Source: Clostridia bacterium
Lineage (GTDB): Bacteria > Bacillota > Clostridia > Saccharofermentanales > UBA5734
DNA: 5,872 nucleotides
Direction: 5' to 3'
NCBI GenBank assembly: GCA_017997315.1
Contig: JAGOFF010000147.1
Coordinates: forward strand, 1 to 5,872
The position numbers were made by a program, and so were the translations under genes. The notes beneath the pieces are model-generated. The model ran no database searches and was not told the origin of the DNA. It worked only from the letters and a program-made list of their open reading frames with translations. Positions 1 to 5,872 of the stretch are shown one piece after another; the first letter of the stretch is position 1, and each line of letters begins with the position of its first letter.

Positions 1-1584
1 GTCCTCCATCGACCGGAACGGCACCATTCCCTCGACGGTGCTGGGCAGCCGCACGAAAAAACCGCCCGCGATGATACCCGACACCACTCCGGAGAACACC
101 TCCCCGATACGGTCGGCCATGAACTCACAGGCCTTCTGTTGTACGGTGTCGCGCTCCGCCTGGTCGGCCGCCCGTTCGGTCACCGAGCTGTCTTCGCTCA
201 CGTGGACCGCGTCCCCGCGCCATTCGCCGGTGCGCATCCGCCCCGACAGCCATCCCTTGATCACGCGGTGGATGAAAAGATCCGGGTACCGGCGGATCGG
301 GGAGGTGAAATGGCAGTAGAACTCGCTCGCCAGCCCAAAATGGCCCAGGCACTCCGGGGCGTACCGCGCCTTGGCCAGAGAACGGAGCAGGAGCTGCGAC
401 AAGGCCTGACCGTTCTCCAGCCCCTTGATCTCCTCCAATGCCCGGGCCAGATCGCCCGGCCGCACGGCCCCACGGATCCGCAGCTTCACGCCCATGTTGC
501 GGGCGAGCCGCATAAAGCGGCGCAGCTTTTCCGGATCGGGGAGTTCATGCACCCGATAGACGAACGGCACCTTGAGAAAATGGAACTTGCGGGCCACGAA
601 TTCGTTGCAGGCGATCATGAAATCCTCGATGATGCCGTTGGTGAAGGAGATGGGATACGGATAGATCGCTGTCGGCCGCCCCTCGTCGTCGAGGTCGACC
701 TTGGTCTCGGGGAACTCGAATTCCAGCGTCCCGCGTTCGCGCATGCGGTTGCGGAGGATTTCCGCCAGCCGGCGCATGGCCGTGAACTCCTTCTCCAGAA
801 AACCATACCGGTCCCGATGCATGCCTTGTTCAAAGAAATCGCGGATTTCGTTGTAGGAGGTCCGCGCGTCGCTGCGGATCACGCTCTCGAAAATATCCCC
901 GTCCTCGATGGTCCCCGTTGCGTCGATGTCCATCGACACCGTCAGCGCAAGCCGGTCGGCGCCCGGATTCAGGCTGCAGATGCCGTTCGAAAGCCGCGGC
1001 GGCAGCATCGGGACGACCCGGTCCACCAGATAGACACTCGTCCCTCTGCGCCGTGCCTCCATGTCCAGTGCACTTCCGTCCGCCACATAGTGCGAGACGT
1101 CCGCGATATGCACCCACAGCCGGAAGCGGCCGTTCGGCCGGGTTTCGATGGATATGGCGTCGTCGAGGTCCTTGGCGTCCTCACCGTCCATCGTGATCGT
1201 CGGCAACGCGCGCAGGTCGCGCCGTCCGGCCCGGATCATCTCCTCGATCTCGGCAGGCAGGGGATCGGCGGGAAAGCGTTCCGCCTCCTCCGACACCGCT
1301 TCCGGAAACGATCCGGACAGTCCGTAGTGCCGCATGATGCCGGTGATCGCCACGTCGGGACGCGACGGGTCGCCGAGCACCTCCAGGATTCCGCCCCGCA
1401 GGTTCAGGGCAGCCGGATCGTCGATACTGCAAACGACCCGCATGCCGTACGGGGCGCCGTGCAGGTTTTTCCAGGGGATGAACACCTCTCTGCGGCCGGA
1501 TTCCGGATCGGGATAATCCGGCCGGACGATGCCGTCCCGTCCGCTCGGGTACAGGATGCCGACACAGGTCTTCTCTGTTGCCAT
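1..1584 (-). CDS. rnr: Ribonuclease R (3'-5' exoribonuclease), 3' end cut by window edge
   Basis: Processive 3'-5' hydrolytic exoribonuclease of the RNase II/RNB family. It degrades structured RNA in the cytoplasm and in many bacteria works with SmpB/tmRNA. The frame is open for 528 codons from the ATG at 1584 to base 1. Visible in order: one cold-shock-like OB domain (residues about 8-72, with VFIP near 34-37 and GILEVLGD near 65-72); the RNB catalytic domain (about 125-445), with DGEDAKDLDDA carrying the metal-binding aspartates D133, D139, D141 and D142, then HIADVSHYV, VVPMLPPRLSNGICSLNP, and GHFGLA followed by HFTSPIRRYPDL (425-436); and the start of an S1 domain (about 495 on, GFFVRL). 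By comparison with E. coli RNase R, the rest of S1 and any basic tail are missing off the edge. The DGED motif is at 133 rather than about 272 in E. coli, so the N-terminal helix-turn-helix and first cold-shock domain appear absent. The start is fixed by GGAGGAA three bases upstream. Family assignment is very secure. Confidence 0.96.
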   Translation of the reverse strand, partial: MATEKTCVGILYPSGRDGIVRPDYPDPESGRREVFIPWKNLHGAPYGMRVVCSIDDPAALNLRGGILEVLGDPSRPDVAITGIMRHYGLSGSFPEAVSEEAERFPADPLPAEIEEMIRAGRRDLRALPTITMDGEDAKDLDDAISIETRPNGRFRLWVHIADVSHYVADGSALDMEARRRGTSVYLVDRVVPMLPPRLSNGICSLNPGADRLALTVSMDIDATGTIEDGDIFESVIRSDARTSYNEIRDFFEQGMHRDRYGFLEKEFTAMRRLAEILRNRMRERGTLEFEFPETKVDLDDEGRPTAIYPYPISFTNGIIEDFMIACNEFVARKFHFLKVPFVYRVHELPDPEKLRRFMRLARNMGVKLRIRGAVRPGDLARALEEIKGLENGQALSQLLLRSLAKARYAPECLGHFGLASEFYCHFTSPIRRYPDLFIHRVIKGWLSGRMRTGEWRGDAVHVSEDSSVTERAADQAERDTVQQKACEFMADRIGEVFSGVVSGIIAGGFFVRLPSTVEGMVPFRSMED

Positions 1585-1587
1585 GGG

Positions 1588-1594
1588 TTCCTCC
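1588..1594 (-). promoter_or_regulatory. Shine-Dalgarno site of rnr
   Basis: GGAGGAA on the minus strand, with CCC separating it from the ATG at 1584. This near-consensus site is what fixes the short RNase R N-terminus. The same frame stays open further upstream, but there it runs through a terminator hairpin and encodes Arg-rich sequence without domain character. Confidence 0.85.
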
Positions 1595-1636
1595 GTCCAC
1601 CTCGGCCGGCGCGGGAAGCGTCCGGTCCGCCGTATG

Positions 1637-1662
1637 AAAAAGGACCGCCCAGCGGGCGGTCC
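1637..1662 (-). terminator. Rho-independent terminator after secG
   Basis: On the minus strand GGACCGCCC, a three-base loop GCT, and the exact complement GGGCGGTCC form a perfect 9-bp GC-rich stem, followed at once by five T residues (1641-1637). It lies about 70 bases past the secG stop and about 50 bases before the rnr start. There is no T tract on the plus-strand side, so it acts only in the minus direction. It should end secG transcripts at least partly. Whether rnr is reached by read-through or from its own promoter cannot be told from sequence. Confidence 0.9.
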
Positions 1663-1694
1663 GGCGTCGTCGGCACATGCGTTCCGGCGGTCCA

Positions 1695-1718
1695 GCGGAT
1701 GGATCCGCGGCCGGCCGC
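1695..1718. repeat. Overlapping inverted repeats between secG and its terminator
   Basis: A perfect 12-bp palindrome, GCGGCCGGCCGC (1707-1718), shares its first two bases with the end of a second inverted repeat, GCGGA-TGGA-TCCGC (1695-1708). Both lie in the untranslated stretch between the secG stop and the terminator, so the secG transcript could fold into one or the other. Function is unknown, and in such GC-rich DNA this may be chance. Confidence 0.35.
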
Positions 1719-1732
1719 CCCGTCCTGCGCGC

Positions 1733-1990
1733 TCAGCCCCTGCCGGTGATCAGGTACAGGATGATGGTCAGGACGACAAACAGGATCGCGCAATACGATG
1801 TCAGCTTGCGGAGCCGCACATCCTTGCTGCGGGACTTGTTGGCGTTCTGGCCAAAGAAATTCTCGTTCTGGCTTACGCCGCTGAGTACGCCCAATCCCTT
1901 GTTGCTGCCCTCCTGGAGCATGACAAGCATAATCAGCAGGACACAGACTGCGAGGTCGATGATGGTGAGGATGATGGCAAAAACCTGCAT
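1733..1990 (-). CDS. secG: Protein-export membrane protein SecG
   Basis: Small subunit of the SecYEG translocon in the cytoplasmic membrane. It assists SecA-driven export of unfolded proteins. The product is 85 residues, within the normal SecG range. It has two membrane segments (about 3-24 and 60-81) joined by a polar loop carrying the family signature: LVMLQEG at the end of helix 1, KGLG, then ENFFG, and a basic stretch before LRKLT at the start of helix 2. It ends soon after helix 2, without the long Gly/Pro-rich or charged tail of some proteobacterial SecGs. The frame extends upstream to an ATG at 2101, but I chose 1990: GGAGG lies seven bases upstream, the product starts directly with the first helix (MQVFAIILTIID), and the extra residues fall on the promoter and leader hairpins. 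It is followed by a terminator and then rnr, a neighbour pair known in Firmicutes. Confidence 0.94.
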   Translation of the reverse strand: MQVFAIILTIIDLAVCVLLIMLVMLQEGSNKGLGVLSGVSQNENFFGQNANKSRSKDVRLRKLTSYCAILFVVLTIILYLITGRG

Positions 1991-1997
1991 GGTGGGT

Positions 1998-2002
1998 CCT
2001 CC
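1998..2002 (-). promoter_or_regulatory. Shine-Dalgarno site of secG
   Basis: GGAGG on the minus strand, seven bases before the ATG at 1990. It decides the secG start against the in-frame ATG at 2101, which would add 37 residues that do not look like SecG. Confidence 0.85.
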
Positions 2003-2014
2003 GGATCCGTGCCC

Positions 2015-2031
2015 TCCCCGTATTGCGGGGA
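2015..2031 (-). other. Small hairpin in the secG leader (proximal)
   Basis: TCCCCG and CGGGGA form a 6-bp stem around the five-base loop CAATA (minus-strand reading), 24 bases before the secG start and just ahead of its ribosome binding site. There is no T tract after it, so it is not a terminator. It may be a leader structure affecting translation or stability; that role is inference only. Confidence 0.4.
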
Positions 2032-2044
2032 ACGGCAAACATGG

Positions 2045-2059
2045 GCGCCCGATCGGCGC
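2045..2059 (-). other. Small hairpin in the secG leader (distal)
   Basis: GCGCC and GGCGC form a 5-bp all-GC stem around the five-base loop GATCG (minus-strand reading). If transcription begins near 2062, as the promoter suggests, this hairpin would stand almost at the 5' end of the mRNA, a position that can protect transcripts. No known riboswitch or protein-binding leader is recognisable. Confidence 0.35.
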
Positions 2060-2068
2060 GGCAAAAAA

Positions 2069-2097
2069 ATAGTACCACAGCGGCGGAGTTGCCGCAA
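2069..2097 (-). promoter_or_regulatory. Candidate sigma70/sigmaA promoter for secG
   Basis: On the minus strand a TTGCGG -35-like box (2097-2092) is separated by exactly 17 bases from TACTAT (2074-2069), a -10-like box with four of six consensus matches. It stands out as the AT-rich spot of the ATPase-secG gap, running straight into seven T residues (2069-2063). Transcription would start near 2062, giving a leader of about 70 bases. A short dyad, GTTGC-G-GCAAC (2088-2098), covers the -35 box and could be an operator or chance. An alternative reading is that the T run belongs to a weak terminator of the ATPase gene: a 5-bp GC stem lies upstream, but about ten bases separate it from the T run, too far for a canonical terminator. 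Confidence 0.5.
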
Positions 2098-2131
2098 CCA
2101 CTCCCTGTACGGTAGCGGACGGTTTTCCGGC

Positions 2132-4876
2132 TCATCGTCCGGATTTCCGTCCGGGGGCCCGGATCACCTTCTGGATCTCGCCCGCGGCAAAGGGAACCAG
2201 GGACAGAGGAAGGATCAGCAGCCAGTCCCGCACCGTCAGCGGAACGGTCGAAAACAATGTGGACAACAGCGGGACGTACAGGATCACGACCAGAAGAGCG
2301 GCTGAGAACAAGGTGGCTTTCAGCATGGACCGGTTCCGGAACAGGCCGATGGAAAACACCGGTACGCGTTCCGACCTCGCGCTGTAGGCCCGGAAAAGCT
2401 CCGCCAGGATCAGCGAGGCGAAGGCGAGCGTGCGCGCGCCGTCATGCGGGACCCGCACGCCGTCCGACACGATGTCCGGGTAGATCCTCCGGCCGATCTG
2501 GAAAGCGGCGAAGACGGCCGCGAAGATTGCCGTGCTCTGCAGGGCGATCATCCGAGCCATGGCCCGGTCGAGAATCTTCGCTCCCGGCAGTCGCGGGGGA
2601 CGCCGCATGTTGTCGGGCTCGCCCGCTTCGGTTCCGAGCGCGAGCGCCGGGAAGCTGTCCGTCAGAAGATTGAGCCACAGCAGCTGAAGCGGGGCGAGCG
2701 GGGCGAAGCGGGGACCGAGCAGCAGCACGGAGACAAAGATCACGAGGATTTCCCCGATATTGCACGACAACAAAAACCCGACGAATTTCCGGATGTTCCC
2801 GTAGATGATCCGCCCCTCTTCGACCGCGTGCACGATCGTCGCGAAATTGTCGTCGGTGAGGATCATGTCCGCGGTGCCCTTGGCCACCTCGGTTCCGGTG
2901 ATGCCCATGGCGACGCCGATATCGGCCCGTTTGAGCGCCATCGCGTCGTTGACGCCGTCGCCGGTCATGGAGGCGACATGGCCGTTGGCACGCAGCGCTT
3001 CGATGATCCGCACCTTGTGTTCCGGCGACACCCGCGCGTATACGCGGGTGTCTTCCGAACGCACCCGAAGCTCCCCATCCGACAGGGCGTCGAGTCCGCT
3101 CCCGGTCAGCACGCCCGCCCCCGGCGGCATCAGACCGAGGTCCGTGGCGATCGCGACCGCGGTGTCGCGGTGGTCCCCCGTGATCATGACGACCCGGATT
3201 CCGGCCTCCGTACAGGTGGAAATCGCATCGCGCGCTTCGGGGCGCGCCGGATCGATCATGCCCATGAGACCGGCGAAAGTCAGACCGGACTCCACAGAAT
3301 CCGGGTCGGGTTTCGGGAGCGCATCAAACGTCCGGAAAGCGAATGCCAGCACCCGCAGGGCGGACGACGCCATCGCGCTGTTGACGCGCAGCAGCGCTTC
3401 CCGGCTTTCGTCGTCCAGCGGGAGCGCGCCGCCATCCGAGGCGATCGCAACGCATCGCGACACGATGATGTCGGGAGCGCCCTTGACCAGCGCCAGCACC
3501 GGAGCGTCCGGAAACCCTCCGTGGAACGTGGTCATGCGCTTGCGGGCGGAGTCGAACGGCAGATCCGCGATCCGCGGCCGGCCGGCGGCCAGGGCGTCGG
3601 GATCCAGTCCGGCCTTGCGCGCTGCAACCAGCAGCGCGGCTTCGGTCGGGTCCCCGATGATTCCCGCCGAACCGTCCGGATCCGTGACAAGGCGCGCATC
3701 GTTGCACAGCGATCCGATTTCCAGCAGTCGCCGGAGCGCACCGGACATCCCGATCCGGATCGCCTCCCCGTCGGGGGAGCGGAGGACACCTTCCGCGGAA
3801 TACCCCGTACCGGTCACCTCGAGATCGGCGCCGGCCGCGTGCAGCCGGACGACCGTCATTTCATTCTGGGTCAGGGTACCGGTCTTGTCGGAGCAGATCA
3901 CATCGACACCGCCGAGCGTTTCGACCGCAGGCAGACGCTTGACGATCGCGTTCCGGTCCGCCATCCGCTTCATGCCGATCGCCAGCACGATGGTCACCAC
4001 CGCCGGCAGGCCCTCCGGGATGGCGGCGACCGCCAGGCTGATGGCGGTCATGAACATGGGCATGACCTCCCCGCCGGCCAGGATCCCCTGGGCGAACACG
4101 ACGGCGCAGACGGCGAGACACAACAGCCCCAGCAGCCGGCCGAGCTGCGCCAGGTTCTTCTGGAGCGGGGTAGGCTCCTCTTTCATTGAACGGAGCCGCT
4201 CCGCGATGCCGCCGATCTCGGTGCGCGCGCCCGTGGCCGCGACGATCCCCCGTCCGCGCCCGTAGGTCACCGCGGTTCCCATATAGGCGGTGTTCAGGCG
4301 GTCTCCGAGCGGTACCGGGGCGTCGAAGGAGGCATCCGCCTCCTTGGTGGCGGGGACGGATTCGCCGGTCAGGGAGGCTTCCTCGATCTGGAGCGAAACG
4401 CTCTCGATCAGCCGCAGATCGGCGGGCACCACATCCCCGGCCTCGATGAGGACCAGGTCGCCCGGGACCAGCGAAGCGGCGGGCAGGACGGCGGTCTTTC
4501 CGGCCCGGACGACCCGTGCGTTGGGGGCGGCGAGCTTTTTCAGCGCCTCGATGGCCCGTTCCGCCCGGCCTTCCTGCACGATTCCGAGCACCGCGTTGAT
4601 GACGACGATGGCCAGGATGACCCCCGCGTCGATCCACTCCCCGAGTACACCGGAAATGATGCCGGCTGCGACGAGAACCAGGATCAGGAAATCGGCAAAC
4701 TGCTCCGCCACTTTCTGCAGGATCGTCCGTTTCGGCCGGTCCCGGAGTTCGTTCGGGCCGAGCTCGGCCAGACGCGCGGCCGCCTCCCCGTCATCCAGTC
4801 CGGCCGCGGGATCGGTGCGGAGATGCGCCGCGGCCTCGCCCGCGGTCATCCGGTAGAATTCAGGATTTCCGTTCAA
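2132..4876 (-). CDS. P-type (P2A/SERCA-like) calcium-transporting ATPase
   Basis: An integral membrane pump that uses ATP to drive cations, most likely Ca2+, out of the cytoplasm through a phospho-aspartate intermediate. Complete at 914 residues, a normal length. In order: N-terminal cation-ATPase domain (about 5-75, GPNEL at 40-44); M1-M2 (about 60-100); actuator domain with TGES at 170-173; M3-M4 (about 245-300); phosphorylation motif SDKTGT with D330; nucleotide-binding KGAPD at 465-469; MITGD at 564-568; TGDGVND at 638-644; M5-M10 (about 697-895). Calcium ligands of SERCA are matched in M4 (VAAIPEGLP, E288), M5 (N706, E709), M6 (N736, T739, D740) and M8 (E826), so both sites look intact. 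The start is a TTG at 4876, six bases after the ligA stop, with GGAGGA nine bases upstream inside the end of ligA. An internal ATG at 4849 lacks such a site and would cut the N-terminal domain. Na+ or Mn2+ transport cannot be excluded. Confidence 0.93.
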   Translation of the reverse strand: MNGNPEFYRMTAGEAAAHLRTDPAAGLDDGEAAARLAELGPNELRDRPKRTILQKVAEQFADFLILVLVAAGIISGVLGEWIDAGVILAIVVINAVLGIVQEGRAERAIEALKKLAAPNARVVRAGKTAVLPAASLVPGDLVLIEAGDVVPADLRLIESVSLQIEEASLTGESVPATKEADASFDAPVPLGDRLNTAYMGTAVTYGRGRGIVAATGARTEIGGIAERLRSMKEEPTPLQKNLAQLGRLLGLLCLAVCAVVFAQGILAGGEVMPMFMTAISLAVAAIPEGLPAVVTIVLAIGMKRMADRNAIVKRLPAVETLGGVDVICSDKTGTLTQNEMTVVRLHAAGADLEVTGTGYSAEGVLRSPDGEAIRIGMSGALRRLLEIGSLCNDARLVTDPDGSAGIIGDPTEAALLVAARKAGLDPDALAAGRPRIADLPFDSARKRMTTFHGGFPDAPVLALVKGAPDIIVSRCVAIASDGGALPLDDESREALLRVNSAMASSALRVLAFAFRTFDALPKPDPDSVESGLTFAGLMGMIDPARPEARDAISTCTEAGIRVVMITGDHRDTAVAIATDLGLMPPGAGVLTGSGLDALSDGELRVRSEDTRVYARVSPEHKVRIIEALRANGHVASMTGDGVNDAMALKRADIGVAMGITGTEVAKGTADMILTDDNFATIVHAVEEGRIIYGNIRKFVGFLLSCNIGEILVIFVSVLLLGPRFAPLAPLQLLWLNLLTDSFPALALGTEAGEPDNMRRPPRLPGAKILDRAMARMIALQSTAIFAAVFAAFQIGRRIYPDIVSDGVRVPHDGARTLAFASLILAELFRAYSARSERVPVFSIGLFRNRSMLKATLFSAALLVVILYVPLLSTLFSTVPLTVRDWLLILPLSLVPFAAGEIQKVIRAPGRKSGR

Positions 4877-4882
4877 GGATCC

Positions 4883-5872
4883 CTATCCTCCGTTTCCCTC
4901 GATGAGCTTCATGAGCGCGTCCGGACCGATCACCGGCACGCCGAGCCGCGCGGCCTTGTCCAGTTTGCTCCCGCCGCCCTCGCCGGCCAGGACATAGGAT
5001 GTCTTGGCGGACACGCTGCCTGCCGCCCGCCCCCCGTGCTCCCGGATCAGTTCCTCGGCTTCGTCCCGGGACATCCCGGGCAGCGTGCCGGTCAGGACGA
5101 AGGTCAGTCCGGCCAGCGGACCGGCGGATGTACTGCCGAAAGTGGACGACGTCATGTTCACGCCGGCTTCCGTCAACCGGTCGAGCAGGTGTCCTGTCTG
5201 CTCCTGCGCGAAGAATTCCACGACACACGCGGCCGTGATCGGACCGAAATCCGGCAATGCCGCAAGTGTTTCAAACGATGCGTTCCGGATCGAGACCATG
5301 TCGGGAAAAGACTCCGCCAGAACCCGCGCCGCCTGGGCACCGACATTCCGGATCCCGAACGCGGTGACCAGGCGGTCGATATTGTTTGTTTTCGACTGGT
5401 TGATCGAGGCGAGAAGCAGGTCCGCGGATCGGTCCCCCATGCCCTCGAGCATCCGGATCGCGTCCCTTTTGTCCTCCAGCGCATACAGATCCGCGACGCC
5501 GCGGATCAGTCCGTTGTCGACAAGGCGTTCGATGATGGCGGGTCCGAGCCCGTCGATATCCATGGCGTCGCGGGACACGAAATGCAGGATGTTCCGGAAC
5601 GCCTGCGCAGGGCAGTCCGCCCCGGTACAGCGGCTGAACGCCTCGCCCGGCTCCCGCACCGCCGGCGCCCCGCAGGCGGGACAGAAGTCCGGCAGCCGGA
5701 ACGGGACCGTTCCTTCGGGGCGGGCGTCCAGAACCACCTCGACCACCGCCGGGATGATGTCGCCGGCTTTCTGCACCGTGACGGTGTCGCCGATCCGGAT
5801 GTCCTTTTCAGAAATGTAGTCCTGATTGTGCAGCGTGGCGCGCGACACGGTGCTGCCGGCGATCCGGACGGG
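4883..5872 (-). CDS. ligA: NAD+-dependent DNA ligase LigA, C-terminal half (5' end cut by window edge)
   Basis: Seals nicks in duplex DNA during replication and repair, using NAD+ to adenylate the enzyme. The frame is open from the window edge to a TAG at 4885-4883, giving 329 residues, about half of the usual 670 or so. The fragment begins inside the OB fold (VSRATLHN at 9-16, IGDTVTVQKAGDIIP at about 27-41). A Cys4 zinc finger follows (CPAC at 64-67, then C82 and C87 ahead of PAQ), then the helix-hairpin-helix domain (about 100-225; DIDGLG, EGMGDRSA, FGIRNVG) and the C-terminal BRCT domain (about 253-326; FVLTGTLPG, YVLAGEGGGSKLDKA). The adenylation domain with the catalytic lysine lies outside the window. 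A GTG at 5848 is an internal valine codon, not a start. The final codons, GGA GGA TAG, carry the ribosome binding site of the downstream ATPase gene, which suggests co-translation. Confidence 0.97.
   Translation of the reverse strand, partial: PVRIAGSTVSRATLHNQDYISEKDIRIGDTVTVQKAGDIIPAVVEVVLDARPEGTVPFRLPDFCPACGAPAVREPGEAFSRCTGADCPAQAFRNILHFVSRDAMDIDGLGPAIIERLVDNGLIRGVADLYALEDKRDAIRMLEGMGDRSADLLLASINQSKTNNIDRLVTAFGIRNVGAQAARVLAESFPDMVSIRNASFETLAALPDFGPITAACVVEFFAQEQTGHLLDRLTEAGVNMTSSTFGSTSAGPLAGLTFVLTGTLPGMSRDEAEELIREHGGRAAGSVSAKTSYVLAGEGGGSKLDKAARLGVPVIGPDALMKLIEGNGG
4886..4891 (-). promoter_or_regulatory. Shine-Dalgarno site of the ATPase, inside the ligA 3' end
   Basis: GGAGGA on the minus strand is formed by the last two glycine codons of ligA. 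It lies nine bases before the TTG start at 4876. This supports the rare TTG start and points to coupling of ATPase translation to ribosomes finishing ligA. A second weaker purine run (AGGGA, 4884-4880) is three bases from the start, probably too close. Confidence 0.7.

Noticed and set aside
1585..1737. In-frame upstream extension of RNase R that could supply the missing cold-shock domain
   Set aside because: The frame is open, but the translation is Arg/Pro-rich, crosses the terminator hairpin and shows no OB-fold pattern, while a strong Shine-Dalgarno sits at the ATG at 1584.
139..1749. Plus-strand open frame of 536 codons
   Set aside because: It lies antisense to rnr, runs through the terminator and into the secG end, and encodes low-complexity Arg/His/Pro-rich protein with no recognisable domain. 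rnr on the other strand has full family motifs.
2080..2096. Possible terminator of the ATPase gene (GC stem before the T7 run)
   Set aside because: The 5-bp stem is about ten bases away from the T run, so it does not meet the usual form. The promoter reading explains the T-rich segment better.
1991..2101. N-terminal extension of SecG to an ATG at 2101
   Set aside because: The extra 37 residues are encoded by the promoter and leader hairpins, no ribosome binding site precedes that ATG, and SecG proteins normally begin with the first membrane helix.
1404..2135. Minus-strand open frame of 243 codons overlapping secG, with an internal ATG at 2043
   Set aside because: It overlaps secG and the rnr start in another frame and has no ribosome binding site. 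The His-rich stretch is a frame-shifted reading of the SecG first helix.
2444..4265. Two long plus-strand open frames (581 and 486 codons) opposite the ATPase
   Set aside because: They are mirror frames of a GC-rich gene: composition is Arg/Ser/Asp-biased, no domain is seen, and the ATPase motifs on the minus strand are complete.
5004..5819. Plus-strand open frame of 271 codons opposite ligA
   Set aside because: Ser/Arg/Pro-biased antisense shadow of the well-supported ligA sequence.

Overview
The window comes from a GC-rich bacterial chromosome (about 60-65% GC by eye). All four genes lie on the minus strand. Read in the direction of transcription (high to low coordinates) they are: the 3' half of ligA (NAD+-dependent DNA ligase), a complete P2A-type calcium-transporting ATPase, secG (Sec translocon subunit), and the 5' three-quarters or so of rnr (RNase R). 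A secG followed by rnr is the arrangement known from Firmicutes, where smpB often comes next. The SecG core (LQEG...KGLG...FFG) and the RNase R motifs also read like Clostridia, so a high-GC clostridial relative is my best guess. This rests on protein style and gene order only, and I would not go below class.

Layout. At 5872-4883 are the OB-fold end, Cys4 zinc finger, helix-hairpin-helix and BRCT domains of LigA. Six bases after its stop codon a TTG starts the ATPase (4876-2132), whose ribosome binding site sits over the last codons of ligA, so these two genes look like one translationally coupled unit. A 141-base gap (2131-1991) holds a plausible sigma70-type promoter and two small leader hairpins. 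Then comes secG (1990-1733, 85 aa). About 70 bases past the secG stop is a textbook rho-independent terminator (1662-1637). About 50 bases beyond that, rnr begins with a strong Shine-Dalgarno at 1584. It runs off the left edge after 528 codons, inside its S1 domain.

How the genes relate. They are mostly housekeeping: DNA nick sealing, calcium export, protein export and RNA turnover. They share no single pathway. secG and rnr are conserved neighbours, while ligA plus the ATPase look like a separate transcription unit.

I found no mobile element, CRISPR array, rRNA or tRNA gene, and nothing that qualifies as an undescribed system. The points worth a second look are the short N-terminus of RNase R (only one cold-shock domain), an ATPase that keeps the residues for both SERCA-type calcium sites, the structured secG leader, and the terminator placed between secG and rnr. 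Long open frames on the plus strand are antisense shadows typical of GC-rich DNA.
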